Positions 16,325-26,034 are shown, numbered from the stretch's first letter. The stretch is DNA of 64,000 nt from Akkermansiaceae bacterium (GCA_015062055.1 SUVK01000006.1:21070-85069), one strand, 5' to 3'. Notes: generated from the letters alone by a model not told the origin. Translations and numbers: made by a program.

Positions 16325-19300
16325 ATGAGCAAGGGTACAACCAGTCCCGTCATCAAGCGCAAGGGAAGCATTATCCCGACGGTCTGTTTGGTCCTGTTAG
16401 TTCTTCTTTGTACAGTGCTGGTCTGGTTATCAACGGCCGGACTGCCACGTTTTATTGTAGATAAAATTGAGGTAGCCATTACGGCAAAGGGCGTTCCCAT
16501 CAAAATTGACAAGGTCAAGCTCAATATATTTCGAAAAGCCGGGCTCGAAGCCGTAGGGATAAAGGTGTACGCACGTCCGGATGATCAACACCCCATTATC
16601 ACGGCCGACTCGGTAAGCGCCTCGCTCTCTCCATTAAAACTGATTATGGGGGAGGTGGAGCTCCGTACCCTGCAATTAGAAAACGGCAACATTGCGATTC
16701 CGGTCTCAGACTCAACAGAGTTTCAAACGCTGACCACATCCGGTATTAACATATCGGCAACCTTTCATGGTGACTATATGAGGCTCACGACAACGGAGCT
16801 GAAGCTGCAAGGTATCCCCATACATATCAAAGGTAGTTTTAACTTAAAAGAATTGCTGAAAGGCCATGCTGCTGAAGAAGAGCAGGAAAAGCTGGTCATA
16901 CCGGCCATCATCAAAACATGCCAAAATGTTGTAGACCGAGTATACCATCAAATTGAGCAACAAGACTGGCAACCCCATGAATACCCGGAACTTCACATAG
17001 ACATATCTGCCGGTGAAAAAGTTAAGATTCATGTTGATGCACGTGCTCCGAAATATGATATAGAGGAGTTTCACTTCAGGGGTGCTGTAGCCGACATCAA
17101 TTATGAAGGAGACCGTCTCATTATCAACAACCTCGCGTTCAAAACCGTAGATCCGACTTCTCATGTGCAGCTTATGGGTGGGTATGAGATTGAAACACGT
17201 AAGCTTCATCTCACCCTGGAAAGCGATGCCGCGCTCTTGGATATGGCAAAGGCTCTGGCTCAAGGGGAGCTACTCACTTGGCTGAATAAATTCAGTCACA
17301 AACCGGAGCACACCCCCCATATCAATCTTAAGGTCAATACTACATTCGGCGAGAATTTTACATTAAATGACGCAACATTCGATGGTGAAATTGACCAAAA
17401 TAAGCTTCACATAGGAGATTCGATTGTAGATCACCTGCATCTCTCGTTCTTCTATAGTAACGGAAATTTCAATATCAACAATCTTACATTAAAGTTTCCT
17501 GATGGTAAAATAAACTTTCGGGCCACATCAAATAATGGCTCGGGTAAAGCCTCTATACAAGCAGAACTCCCCATCATCAGAATATTAACTCTTGTCAACG
17601 AGTTCACCGATGCCCCGATTTTCCTTCCTGCCGGGCTCCGACTCGGCAACAAGATTAATTTTGATGCGACAGCAGAGCTGACAATGCCGGAGTTCAAAGC
17701 CGGAGATTCCTACCAAAATCAATTTATTCCGCGACTGCAATCCCTTCAGGCGCAAATCCAATTCGAGAAACTACAGTTTTTGAGCTACAGCTTTAATGAG
17801 CCTGAAATTGCATTAACGCTGAGCAAAGACTCCGCGGAAAATCGTTCTCTTTTTAATTTCTCAAATCTCGTTAATCTTCAAATTACAGCAACAAATTTTG
17901 CCTATAAGATTAACAAAGAAACGCAACTCCGGCTTCAGCAACCGCAAATAACCTTAATCATTAATAACGCAGAGTACGGTAATGGTGATGGAAACGTCCG
18001 CGCACCCGATGCACAACTACAGCTCCTAACGGCAGCAGTAGATTTGAATGGAATCGTCATAACAGACGCAGCATTCAACATACATGCTAAAGATTTACAT
18101 TATAACTCTGCGAGCTACGGGCTAACTCATGCAGAAGCCGATTTTTCAGCAAAAACATTAAGCAAAGACAAGCTCCGGATAGATAATATCAGCTTAAGCA
18201 CCCACATATCGGCGCAGCCCGACAGCACGCTACCGGCATCCCCGGAAGAGGCACAATTAAAAATCAGCGCAGACGCAATTCACTACGATGACTCGAAACT
18301 GGGTAAATTTGAAACTCACTTAGAAATATCAGAATCGCACGAAGGACAGCTTACCCTGCACTTCATACCCGAATCTGAAACAGCAGGAGAAAAAGCAGAA
18401 CTTACGGCAACGACAGTATTAAGCAGTGATGGGCTTATCATTTTTGACAACATACAGGCCTTTTTGCCCTGTTCTAATTTCCAACACATAATAGACGCAT
18501 TCGGAATAAAGCTTAACGAATTTGCCTTGCCACACAATGTAACAATAGTCGGCAGCACGAGTCTGCACATAGATACCATGTTGCCGAAAAGAGTAAAGCT
18601 GAAAGCTAATATACCAACACTCGAGAGAACCCCGCATCGCCTCAAAGCATTTACTGATAAAAAGATTACGATTGCGACCGATTTGGACTTGAGTGCAGAA
18701 GAAAACGAAGATGGGCATTACTCGTACAGCGGAAACCTCAAGGTGACCCATAGCAGTGGCGAGCTCACCGCTTCGCTTCAAGGCAACACGGCAAGTCATC
18801 TTCATGTTACGGGCACCAACACCATACGCCCGGATATTGTTGACATGCTTTTGGACTATAAAGATGCGCATGAAATACTCCGCGACTTCAAGTTTGACGA
18901 CAAGAGCCAATCACGCATAGAAAACATTGCGGTAGATGTCAGTTACGATAACGGCACACGTGTAAAAGTAGATTGCGACATAACTCTCAACGACGTACAA
19001 TATCAACTTCTTGCGATAGAAGATGATGACAATGGCAACGAAATACCCAATAAATCATTAGGCAAACTGCCCTTTACCGATGTAAACAGAGCAAAAGCGC
19101 ATCTTACGGCAAATTATCGCAAAGGAGTAACAGAGAACGGCCGTACGCTACCCACCATTTCTGAAATCTCACTCAGCCAAGTTGAGCTTAACTACAACAA
19201 CCGAGCCTGGATTAAATTGCAGGACTTCTCAAAGTTAGGCATCAAAACGGAAAAATTAACCGCAAAAAGATATCGGGAATCAACCTTAAGCGGGGACAAA

Positions 19301-20407
19301 ATAACCATTGATATAGAAAAGGGAGCGGTCAGACTCAACAATGTGAGAGGAACGGTGTATGCCGCCTATTCTCTGGGAATGTTCTACCCGGAATTAAGGG
19401 ACTACATGAGCATAATGCTTACACCCTACCCCACTCAAATCAGCACCCAATATTGCCAATTCCCCATTTACTCCGACAGTAAGGAAAAAATGGAAGGCAA
19501 CATCAGCGTATCAAGCGAACAACTGGTTGGATTAGATCTTCTCGGAACTCATATACCATTTACCAAGTTCAGCGGATTCATTCAACTGACAGATGACTAT
19601 GTGTATCTGGACAGAATGAATGCGCGCTGCTGGGAGGGCACCGTCAATGCAGCCGTTAAAATCGGTATTTCTGATAAGGCCCCTGCGTTTGATGGGCAAG
19701 TATCGGCACAAAACATGAATTTGAAAGCCATTGCTAAATCTTACGACACGAAACTTGATTCGGCTCTTTGCGAAGCTCAAATCAGATTCAGAGCAGAGAC
19801 ATCTGATACAAAAGACTTCCGCGCCTATGGTACAGCCAGAATCGTTAATGGCAATCTGATGTCGTTGAGTCTATTCCAACCCATAGGAGCTTTCGTTTCG
19901 GACATAACGGGAAATATGCGAGAACTTGACGAGTCTGCACGTAAGCATGAGACTCAAAATGTATTGCAGCGACTTTCTAGCTCGACAGGAGCAACAATCA
20001 ACGCTATCGGTACCCAAATTGATAAAACCGCTCAATACATCCCCGGTTACAATCACATCTTTGCATATGACCTGCAAAACGCCTTTATCGAGTTTATTAT
20101 TGATAAAGGACACTTTAAGACAAACAAGTTTAAGGCGCTCGGGTATAACCTCAAGGTAACGGGATATCTCGACATCAATCTGGACACGACAGACATTTAC
20201 GGCAATATGTGGCCTCAGGTATCAAGCTTGCCGACCGTGGTACTCTCCCCTATCACCTTCTTATCAGACTTCATGCTTGATATTGTCATTCACGGCAAAA
20301 TTGACGACATTCAATGGTCTTTCCGATTAGACAAGCGTATAAACGACAACAGCCCGAAGACCGCCGATTCTGCAAAAGATCAAGAATGTGCAAACAAGCC
20401 ACGTTAA
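16325..20407 (+). CDS. AsmA-like giant envelope protein
   Basis: A 1360-residue protein with one N-terminal membrane helix (about residues 18-40, IIPTVCLVLLVLLCTVLVWL) and a long repetitive beta-rich periplasmic part: many alternating short strands such as GNINLKVNTTF-type stretches, with an AsmA-like C-terminal region near DINLDTTDIYGNMWPQVSSL. AsmA/TamB/YhdP-type proteins form long grooves that bridge inner and outer membranes and carry phospholipids. Such a job is likely here but inferred from fold and topology. It starts 32 bases after rbfA and may be transcribed with the translation-factor genes, although no functional link is obvious. It ends three bases from the convergent TolC-like gene. 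Confidence 0.75.
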   Translation: MSKGTTSPVIKRKGSIIPTVCLVLLVLLCTVLVWLSTAGLPRFIVDKIEVAITAKGVPIKIDKVKLNIFRKAGLEAVGIKVYARPDDQHPIITADSVSASLSPLKLIMGEVELRTLQLENGNIAIPVSDSTEFQTLTTSGINISATFHGDYMRLTTTELKLQGIPIHIKGSFNLKELLKGHAAEEEQEKLVIPAIIKTCQNVVDRVYHQIEQQDWQPHEYPELHIDISAGEKVKIHVDARAPKYDIEEFHFRGAVADINYEGDRLIINNLAFKTVDPTSHVQLMGGYEIETRKLHLTLESDAALLDMAKALAQGELLTWLNKFSHKPEHTPHINLKVNTTFGENFTLNDATFDGEIDQNKLHIGDSIVDHLHLSFFYSNGNFNINNLTLKFPDGKINFRATSNNGSGKASIQAELPIIRILTLVNEFTDAPIFLPAGLRLGNKINFDATAELTMPEFKAGDSYQNQFIPRLQSLQAQIQFEKLQFLSYSFNEPEIALTLSKDSAENRSLFNFSNLVNLQITATNFAYKINKETQLRLQQPQITLIINNAEYGNGDGNVRAPDAQLQLLTAAVDLNGIVITDAAFNIHAKDLHYNSASYGLTHAEADFSAKTLSKDKLRIDNISLSTHISAQPDSTLPASPEEAQLKISADAIHYDDSKLGKFETHLEISESHEGQLTLHFIPESETAGEKAELTATTVLSSDGLIIFDNIQAFLPCSNFQHIIDAFGIKLNEFALPHNVTIVGSTSLHIDTMLPKRVKLKANIPTLERTPHRLKAFTDKKITIATDLDLSAEENEDGHYSYSGNLKVTHSSGELTASLQGNTASHLHVTGTNTIRPDIVDMLLDYKDAHEILRDFKFDDKSQSRIENIAVDVSYDNGTRVKVDCDITLNDVQYQLLAIEDDDNGNEIPNKSLGKLPFTDVNRAKAHLTANYRKGVTENGRTLPTISEISLSQVELNYNNRAWIKLQDFSKLGIKTEKLTAKRYRESTLSGDKITIDIEKGAVRLNNVRGTVYAAYSLGMFYPELRDYMSIMLTPYPTQISTQYCQFPIYSDSKEKMEGNISVSSEQLVGLDLLGTHIPFTKFSGFIQLTDDYVYLDRMNARCWEGTVNAAVKIGISDKAPAFDGQVSAQNMNLKAIAKSYDTKLDSALCEAQIRFRAETSDTKDFRAYGTARIVNGNLMSLSLFQPIGAFVSDITGNMRELDESARKHETQNVLQRLSSSTGATINAIGTQIDKTAQYIPGYNHIFAYDLQNAFIEFIIDKGHFKTNKFKALGYNLKVTGYLDINLDTTDIYGNMWPQVSSLPTVVLSPITFLSDFMLDIVIHGKIDDIQWSFRLDKRINDNSPKTADSAKDQECANKPR

Positions 20408-20410
20408 AGC

Positions 20411-21640
20411 TTATTTCATCAAGCCGTACTCCAAGATAATAGCAGCCTCTGATTCAACGGCAGATTGTGCTTGTTTGATAAGCTCCAGCTGCATTTCATA
20501 AATGGTACTGTCGCGACTTATCAACTCCTCGGCAGAAGAAACAGGCATCTTTTGCAAATAGGCAATGCGCTTTTGCATATAAGAACGCCAATTGTGATAT
20601 TCTCGAACACTGGTTTTGAGCGTAGCAATCTTATTTTTATGTTCAACAAGACCGGTTTGAACTTGTCGTTTCACTTTTTCAAATTGGTCTTTATTGCGTT
20701 GATAATTATTCCAGACACTCAAATTAGTATCTAAGGAATAACTGAGGTTGAGATTGATACGCGTATCTTCACCGCTCAAGAAAGTACCCTCATATGTTCC
20801 ACCCGACGAAGAAAACAAAGAGGGGCTGTAGAGCGAGGTATTAATAGTGGGAAGATATTGCAAAGCAATTTGGTACTGAGCCAACCGAGCTTGTTCCAGA
20901 CGGAGGGCGTAAGCACATACAACCAAGTCATCCAAACGATTCAAGCGCGGTTCGTAATCAGACCATTGGACTTTGGGGGCAGAAGAGGGCAAGATTTGCC
21001 AACGAGCAGAGTAGTCTCCAAGAAGTTCGCTCATTTGCTGCCAATGGGCAGCATCTTCTGCCAGATGATTTTTTTTACTTAAAAGCTTATCTTGTTCGGT
21101 TGCATTGGGGTTGGTGGATTCCAACGCTCTGGCCTCCAATTGAAGGCGGCGTGTATGAACCAAAGTATATAGCTTGGCAACCAGTTCTCGCTCCTTGCCT
21201 TCTCGAGCCTTAATAGCTGCAAATGTTTTGGCTTTGGCTGCATACACCCGATACGGAACCTGAGTAAGCGTAGGTATGGCGAACGTTATATTCACATTCG
21301 AGCTCAGGTCGTTGGCTGATATATCATCCGACAAACTTTTGATATTTTTCGTAAAATAACCATAATAAGACACCCCGGGTATCATATCAGTATAAATGCT
21401 GAGGCTATCGCGTTCAGCCTCTTCAATAGCACTCTGAGCATCAGCCAGTTCAGTATTGCAACGCATCATCATGGCAACAGCTTGTTCCCAAGAAATAATG
21501 CGCAGGGGTAATTGGTCCCACTCTTTTGCATCGGCATATTGTTTATGCAGATTCTCAGACACGGTGTCGAGCCGTTGCTCAAGGCTACATGCGCTTAAGA
21601 GAACTATAGGCAAAAGAGAAATGGTAACCGGTACTCGCAT
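20411..21640 (-). CDS. TolC-family outer-membrane efflux lipoprotein
   Basis: A 409-residue protein starting MRVPVTISLLPIVLLSACSL, a signal peptide with lipobox LSAC. Long alpha-helical stretches repeat twice (for example NTELADAQSAIEEAERDSL and ALRLEQARLAQYQIALQYLP) with short strand regions between, the layout of outer-membrane efflux proteins. Partners such as an adaptor and inner-membrane pump are not adjacent; the neighbour upstream is an LplT-like transporter. A longer frame reaches 21658, but that TTG overlaps the -10 box, so the ATG at 21640 is preferred. Confidence 0.8.
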   Translation of the reverse strand: MRVPVTISLLPIVLLSACSLEQRLDTVSENLHKQYADAKEWDQLPLRIISWEQAVAMMMRCNTELADAQSAIEEAERDSLSIYTDMIPGVSYYGYFTKNIKSLSDDISANDLSSNVNITFAIPTLTQVPYRVYAAKAKTFAAIKAREGKERELVAKLYTLVHTRRLQLEARALESTNPNATEQDKLLSKKNHLAEDAAHWQQMSELLGDYSARWQILPSSAPKVQWSDYEPRLNRLDDLVVCAYALRLEQARLAQYQIALQYLPTINTSLYSPSLFSSSGGTYEGTFLSGEDTRINLNLSYSLDTNLSVWNNYQRNKDQFEKVKRQVQTGLVEHKNKIATLKTSVREYHNWRSYMQKRIAYLQKMPVSSAEELISRDSTIYEMQLELIKQAQSAVESEAAIILEYGLMK

Positions 21641-21648
21641 CGTTGTGT

Positions 21649-21677
21649 ATTCTATCAAAATTATAGCTCGATATCAA
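21649..21677 (-). promoter_or_regulatory. Promoter of the TolC-like gene
   Basis: TTGATA (21672-21677), 17-base spacer and TAGAAT (21649-21654) on the minus strand. The -10 ends eight bases before the ATG at 21640, which fixes the start. Confidence 0.65.
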
Positions 21678-21687
21678 GCCTGAGAAT

Positions 21688-22956
21688 TCAGTTAATTTTT
21701 TTGGTATTAACGTAAATAAACAGCGCCACAACAGCCGATGTAGCAGCCAAGAGCGCACATTGCACCGACGGAGACACACCGCATTCACACAGAATAAATT
21801 GTACCCCTACAGATAACATCCCCAAGAAGCAATCTACAAGATTACCGGCAGCTATCACATCCCCTCGCTTATCATTGTCGGCTTTATCCTGCAACAACGC
21901 GTTTAACGGCACCAAATAACCGGCTGCCACAAAACCGGTAAATGCCAAAGACATTAAAAACAAGAGCGAACCATAAGGAGCCACAGCCAACAAAATACAG
22001 CCCAACGTCATACCGACTCCGCCCACATTGGCTACCCATATACGAATGCGCTTGGCGCACACTACAGAGGCAATAATGCCACCCAAAATAGAACCACCGC
22101 TTATCCAAGCAATCAACAAGGCTGAGTCTTTTTGCTGGGCTAAAACCTCCATGAATGCAGCCTGCTCACTCACGGTGTTGGCTTCTTCTGCCATTTGTAG
22201 TGCAATAAGCATCATCATTCCGGCTATAAACCAGAAATAACCGATACCAATTTCGCAGTTACGCAGCACCTTATTACGCCACAGCATTTTGAGTTGGGCA
22301 AAATGCTGCCACAGTAAGCTCCACTGAAACGGCTTGGTGCTTTGCGGTTGATAACGCGGTATGGTTAAACTGAGCAAAAAGACGATACCGGCACCTATCG
22401 TAGCAAAAGCACAAGGCCAGGCCGCTGCCTCGTACCCGGACTCGGGCCCCCATTGAGTCAAAAGCACATATACGAGAGAAAGCGCCCCGATTTGCCCGAT
22501 CAATAGCGCGAGCATAGAGCTGATTTCTAATATGCCGCTGGCAAACCCTATATTTTCGGACCCGACAATATCTTTAACCAGACCTTTTTTCGCAGGGCTG
22601 AAAAACATAGCTTGCACACAGAAAACGGTGAAGAACCCTACAGCCAACCATAGGCTATGCATAAAGAGCCCCGCCGTCATACCCGTCAAAACAACCACTT
22701 GCAGCAAAACCATAGCTTGCAGCAGGCGTGTCTTGCAATAGCGATCGGCCAGCCATCCGCCCAAAGGAGAAAACAAAACAAACGGCAATACAATCAACAC
22801 AGAAAGTGGATACTGCAATTTTTGCGACATCCAAATACCGAGTGCAATCAATAAAAATTGAACCCCTTTTTCATTAAGGGAATTCATCGATTGTATAACA
22901 GTGAGGCTCCAAAAAGAGCGCCAAATGTTCTTTTGTTTGTCAGGTAAGGTATTCAT
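21688..22956 (-). CDS. LplT-like MFS transporter
   Basis: A 422-residue major facilitator protein with about 12 membrane helices. LFSPLGGWLADRYCKTRLL is the MFS loop 2-3 motif, and MFFSPAKKGLVKDIVGSENI with GFASGILEISSMLALLIGQ matches the lysophospholipid transporter LplT family. LplT flips lysophospholipids from the periplasmic to the cytoplasmic leaflet for re-acylation by an Aas-type enzyme; no such partner is adjacent here. The next gene on this strand is the TolC-like one, 47 bases downstream with its own promoter. A terminator of the trxB group lies just upstream. Confidence 0.8.
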   Translation of the reverse strand: MNTLPDKQKNIWRSFWSLTVIQSMNSLNEKGVQFLLIALGIWMSQKLQYPLSVLIVLPFVLFSPLGGWLADRYCKTRLLQAMVLLQVVVLTGMTAGLFMHSLWLAVGFFTVFCVQAMFFSPAKKGLVKDIVGSENIGFASGILEISSMLALLIGQIGALSLVYVLLTQWGPESGYEAAAWPCAFATIGAGIVFLLSLTIPRYQPQSTKPFQWSLLWQHFAQLKMLWRNKVLRNCEIGIGYFWFIAGMMMLIALQMAEEANTVSEQAAFMEVLAQQKDSALLIAWISGGSILGGIIASVVCAKRIRIWVANVGGVGMTLGCILLAVAPYGSLLFLMSLAFTGFVAAGYLVPLNALLQDKADNDKRGDVIAAGNLVDCFLGMLSVGVQFILCECGVSPSVQCALLAATSAVVALFIYVNTKKIN

Positions 22957-22967
22957 ATATACGCATG

Positions 22968-22997
22968 AAAAACAGCCGCACCATAAAACGGTGCGGC
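22968..22997 (-). terminator. Intrinsic terminator of the trxB gene group
   Basis: On the minus strand GCCGCACC (22990-22997) pairs with GGTGCGGC (22975-22982) around a seven-base loop and is followed by TGTTTTT. Confidence 0.75.
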
Positions 22998-23017
22998 CAT
23001 GTCAGATAAAATGAAGT

Positions 23018-23647
23018 TTATTGCCAGTTATTGTCTTGCATAAACAATGAAGCGTTACGATGACCTTGAGCTGCAGCCTTGCTGACCCAATATCTTGCTT
23101 GATTCAAGTCCGACTGCACCCCCAGCCCCATATAGTAACACTTACCGAGATTATATTGCCCGTTTGCATCGTTCATTTTAGCAGCTATGGCAAAATACTC
23201 TGCAGCTTTGGCGCGGTCTTGCGGCACCCCCTGCCCGTTCAGATAATGCAGCCCCAAGTTATTGTATGCCACGGGGCTACCCTGAGCAGCAGCTTTTTCA
23301 TACCATAAAACGGCAGTCTTCATATCTACCGGCACACCGGCACCACTGTAATAACAACCCGCTAAGTTGTTTTGGGCATCAGCATTACCGGCTTGCGCAG
23401 CAAGTGTATACCAACGCACGGCCTCTTTGAGATCTTTTTTTACACCGTAGCCGAAATCATAACACTTGCCGAGCATCAATTGAGCCTCTGTATTATTACC
23501 CTCCGCAGCTTTTCTGTACAACGGCACGGCTGCCTCGTAATTCCTGGCAGCGTACAAAGTTTCTGCTTGCTCGTACAAAGCCTGTGGCGTCTCGCAAGAC
23601 GTCAATGCAATGAGAAGAACTGTGGCAATTGTCAGCTGACGCTTCAT
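23018..23647 (-). CDS. Sel1-repeat lipoprotein
   Basis: A 209-residue protein beginning MKRQLTIATVLLIALTSC, a signal peptide with lipobox at Cys18. The rest is four to five Sel1-like (TPR-related) repeats of about 36 residues, for example AQLMLGKCYDFGYGVKKDLK and AQNNLAGCYYSGAGVPVDMK. Sel1 proteins are protein-binding scaffolds. The frame is open further upstream into trxB, but this ATG sits at the signal peptide and is 19 bases after the trxB stop. A terminator follows. The partner is unknown. Confidence 0.85.
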   Translation of the reverse strand: MKRQLTIATVLLIALTSCETPQALYEQAETLYAARNYEAAVPLYRKAAEGNNTEAQLMLGKCYDFGYGVKKDLKEAVRWYTLAAQAGNADAQNNLAGCYYSGAGVPVDMKTAVLWYEKAAAQGSPVAYNNLGLHYLNGQGVPQDRAKAAEYFAIAAKMNDANGQYNLGKCYYMGLGVQSDLNQARYWVSKAAAQGHRNASLFMQDNNWQ

Positions 23648-23666
23648 GGCAGGGAAAAAGTATGAC

Positions 23667-24599
23667 TTACTCTCTGGCAAGTAGGTAGCGTTCTGCCTCG
23701 ATGGCTGCCCAGCACCCCATACCTGCGGCCGATACAGCCTGACGGTATACCGGATCGGCAACATCTCCGGCTGCAAAAAGACCGGGGGTCTTGGTAGCGG
23801 TGCCACCGTTTACGCGTTTGATGAATCCTGCATCATCGACATCTACCAAATCACCTACGAACTTACTGTTGGGCTTGTGGCCGATTGCCATGAAGACGCA
23901 CTTGACCTCGAGCGGGCGTTGCTCGCCGGTCACGGTATCTTGCAACGTCACAGAGCTGAGCTCGCCGGTTTCATCTTTTTGGTAAGCTGCAATAGTGCTG
24001 TTCCACACCGGTTCAATCTTGGGGTTGGTAAGCACTCTCTGCTGCATGGCCTTGCTGGCTCGCAGTTGGTCCCGGCGATGAATAAGGTAAACCTTGCTTG
24101 CAAAACGTGTCAAGAAAGAGGCTTCTTCGCAAGCACTATCACCGCCACCGACAACGCACACGGGCACATCCCGATAGAATGCACCATCGCAAGTTGCGCA
24201 AGCCGTAAGGCCATGGCCGATAAGCTCTTTCTCGCCCTCGATTCCCAAGTAACGAGCCGTGGCCCCCGTAGCAATAATGACAGCCTCTGCCTTGTAGGCG
24301 CCACCTGTTGTCGTTACCACAAACAAGTCGCTGCATGCCTCTTTCGTTACGGAAACTACGTTCTCGTACGCATAGCGGGCACCAAACTTTTCGGCTTGCA
24401 TGCTCATATTCGACATCAGGTCAAACCCCATTATCCCTTCCGGGAATCCGGGGAAGTTTTCAACCTCTGTTGTCGTTGTAAGCTGTCCGCCGAGTTGCTC
24501 GCCCGTGAATACCAAGGGTGACAAATCTGCTCGTGCAGCATATATGGCTGCCGTATAGCCGGCGGGCCCTGTTCCAATTATAATCAGTTTTTCGTCCAT
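23667..24599 (-). CDS. trxB: Thioredoxin reductase
   Basis: A 310-residue flavoprotein that reduces thioredoxin with NADPH. Visible: FAD loop IIGTGPAGYTAAIYAA (7-22), the redox pair CATC (Cys134, Cys137), the NADPH loop VGGGDSACEEA (150-160) and the C-terminal GLFAAGDVADPVYRQAVSAA. The frame extends 12 codons upstream, but the ATG of MDEKLIIIG is the family start. It lies between the Cys/His-tailed YlbF-like gene and the Sel1 gene on one strand, probably one transcription unit. Confidence 0.96.
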   Translation of the reverse strand: MDEKLIIIGTGPAGYTAAIYAARADLSPLVFTGEQLGGQLTTTTEVENFPGFPEGIMGFDLMSNMSMQAEKFGARYAYENVVSVTKEACSDLFVVTTTGGAYKAEAVIIATGATARYLGIEGEKELIGHGLTACATCDGAFYRDVPVCVVGGGDSACEEASFLTRFASKVYLIHRRDQLRASKAMQQRVLTNPKIEPVWNSTIAAYQKDETGELSSVTLQDTVTGEQRPLEVKCVFMAIGHKPNSKFVGDLVDVDDAGFIKRVNGGTATKTPGLFAAGDVADPVYRQAVSAAGMGCWAAIEAERYLLARE

Positions 24600-24693
24600 T
24601 GGCGCTATCTTACATGATATTTGCCCACGCTGCAAGAATAATATGCGTCTTATCTTAGAATATTTCTAAAAAAAAGACAACTAACGGAGTCAC

Positions 24694-25296
24694 TCAGTGC
24701 TTACCACACTTGCATTGATGGCCTTCACCGTGGCCACCGCAGCATTCGTGGTCGTCGCCATGGCCACCGCAGCATTCGTGGTCTTCACCATGGCCACCGC
24801 AGCAGCACTTATGGTCATCATCATCACCATGGTTATGATGGCAATCGGAGTCGCAATCATCGCAATTACCGTGGCAACCGCCACCGCAAGAGCAAGCACT
24901 CATTTGTTGCATCATACTGTCGGCAACCTCTTCATCCGTGGGGGCTACCCCTTTTTCGATAGCAAGGCACAGATATTGATTAACAGTGGAAAGCAAAGTA
25001 TCAAGCTCTTGACGAGCTTCGAGGAAACCACGGCAAGTATCATTCTCTACAACATTTTGGCGCAAGGCATCAAACTTGGCAATTTCTTCTTCAGAAGGAG
25101 GCATACCGGCCATATGCTTGTTGCGAAGCTCCTCACCATATTCATTAACTTTACGGAATAAATCCGTAGCCTCGGGGTTTTGATAAAACAGACGAATGCG
25201 AGCATTGGCAGAAACAACTTTCTGACACTGAGCGAAAGCGGAAGCGAGCTCAGAGGTCAACTTAACAAGCTCGGGGGTAAGAGAAGTATTAGACAT
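24694..25296 (-). CDS. YlbF-family protein with a Cys/His-rich repeat tail
   Basis: A 200-residue protein. Residues 1 to about 120 look like a YlbF/YmcA domain: LASAFAQCQKVVSANARIRL, FRKVNEYGEELRNKHM and FLEARQELDTLLSTVNQYL. In Bacillus, YlbF, YmcA and YaaT form a complex that carries iron-sulfur clusters and steers RNase Y. From about residue 132 to 200 the protein changes to a tail with 15 Cys and 12 His, including repeats of the ten-residue unit ECCGGHGDDH, clearly a metal-binding sequence. This fusion is unfamiliar to me. It is followed by trxB, 94 bases downstream, so a redox or metal link is plausible but inferred. Its own promoter is at 25306-25334. Confidence 0.75.
   Translation of the reverse strand: MSNTSLTPELVKLTSELASAFAQCQKVVSANARIRLFYQNPEATDLFRKVNEYGEELRNKHMAGMPPSEEEIAKFDALRQNVVENDTCRGFLEARQELDTLLSTVNQYLCLAIEKGVAPTDEEVADSMMQQMSACSCGGGCHGNCDDCDSDCHHNHGDDDDHKCCCGGHGEDHECCGGHGDDHECCGGHGEGHQCKCGKH
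24731..24809. repeat. 30-base tandem repeat in the Cys/His tail
   Basis: The unit beginning TGGCCACCGCAGCATTCGTG starts at 24731 and 24761, with a third, changed copy from 24791. It encodes the CCGGHG-x-x-H repeat of the YlbF-like protein. Confidence 0.8.
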
Positions 25297-25305
25297 AACA
25301 CCACA

Positions 25306-25334
25306 AGACTAGCACGTTTTCAGGCACAAAGCAA
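25306..25334 (-). promoter_or_regulatory. Promoter of the YlbF-like/trxB group
   Basis: TTGCTT (25329-25334), a 17-base spacer and TAGTCT (25306-25311), read on the minus strand. The -10 ends nine bases before the ATG. Confidence 0.55.
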
Positions 25335-25408
25335 CACCTCATTAAGTCAGTTTCGAGCAATAAATGCTCTAATTCATCAAGTTAATACCTAAATATACGC
25401 ATTTTCTC

Positions 25409-25438
25409 TTGGCAAAGATATGGAATTTATGCTATAAT
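25409..25438 (+). promoter_or_regulatory. Promoter of the hisB operon
   Basis: TTGGCA (25409-25414), an 18-base spacer and TATAAT (25433-25438). The ATG is at 25447, eight bases after the -10 box. Confidence 0.65.
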
Positions 25439-25446
25439 AACGCTAC

Positions 25447-26034
25447 ATGAGAACCGCTGATTGCAAGAGGACCACGGGCGAGACGGATATAGAGTTGAAA
25501 ATCAATCTGGATGGCACAGGAAGCGCCAATATCCGGACAGGGCATGCTTTTTTTAATCACATGTTACACCTATTGGCACGGCACAGTCTTATAGACATGG
25601 AGTTAACCGCAGTAGGAGACTTAGAAGTAGACGCCCACCACACAGTAGAAGATACCGGTATTGTCATCGGCGACACGATTTTACGAGCCTTAGGCGATAA
25701 AAAAGGAATCAACCGTTATGGTTGCGCCTATGTACCGATGGATGAAACACTATGCCGCTGCGTAATAGACATCTCGAATCGACCGTACTTAGAGTTTCGC
25801 GCGCCGGAAGGTGCTGCAGATGCCCCCAACATGCCGCTCTCTCTTGTGGTTGAATTTTGTCGGGCTATCGTCAATAATCTTCGTTGCAACCTGCATATCG
25901 AAGTATTTTACGGGATGGACGGCCACCACATAGCCGAAGCCGTATTCAAAAGTCTGGCACGAGCACTCAGGCAAGCGATAGAACGCGACGCTCGCACCGC
26001 AGGCATGATTCCCTCAACCAAAGGAGCCATATAA
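25447..26034 (+). CDS. hisB: Imidazoleglycerol-phosphate dehydratase
   Basis: A 195-residue enzyme of histidine synthesis that removes water from imidazole glycerol phosphate. The metal-binding motifs are clear: FFNHMLHLLARHS, DAHHTVEDTGIVIG and GMDGHHIAEAVFKSLARAL. It is the dehydratase alone, without the phosphatase domain found in E. coli HisB. hisH follows after 11 bases. The remaining his genes are not in this window. The -10 box eight bases upstream supports the start. Confidence 0.96.
   Translation: MRTADCKRTTGETDIELKINLDGTGSANIRTGHAFFNHMLHLLARHSLIDMELTAVGDLEVDAHHTVEDTGIVIGDTILRALGDKKGINRYGCAYVPMDETLCRCVIDISNRPYLEFRAPEGAADAPNMPLSLVVEFCRAIVNNLRCNLHIEVFYGMDGHHIAEAVFKSLARALRQAIERDARTAGMIPSTKGAI

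Noticed and set aside
23648..23806. Extension of the Sel1 lipoprotein into trxB
   Set aside because: It would remove the signal peptide from the N-terminus and overlaps the trxB coding region; ATG 23647 fits the lipobox.
24697..25161. Plus-strand frame with Ala/Thr/Val-rich protein opposite the Cys/His-tailed gene
   Set aside because: Its composition is a mirror of the Cys/His repeats on the other strand; no start signals or family features.
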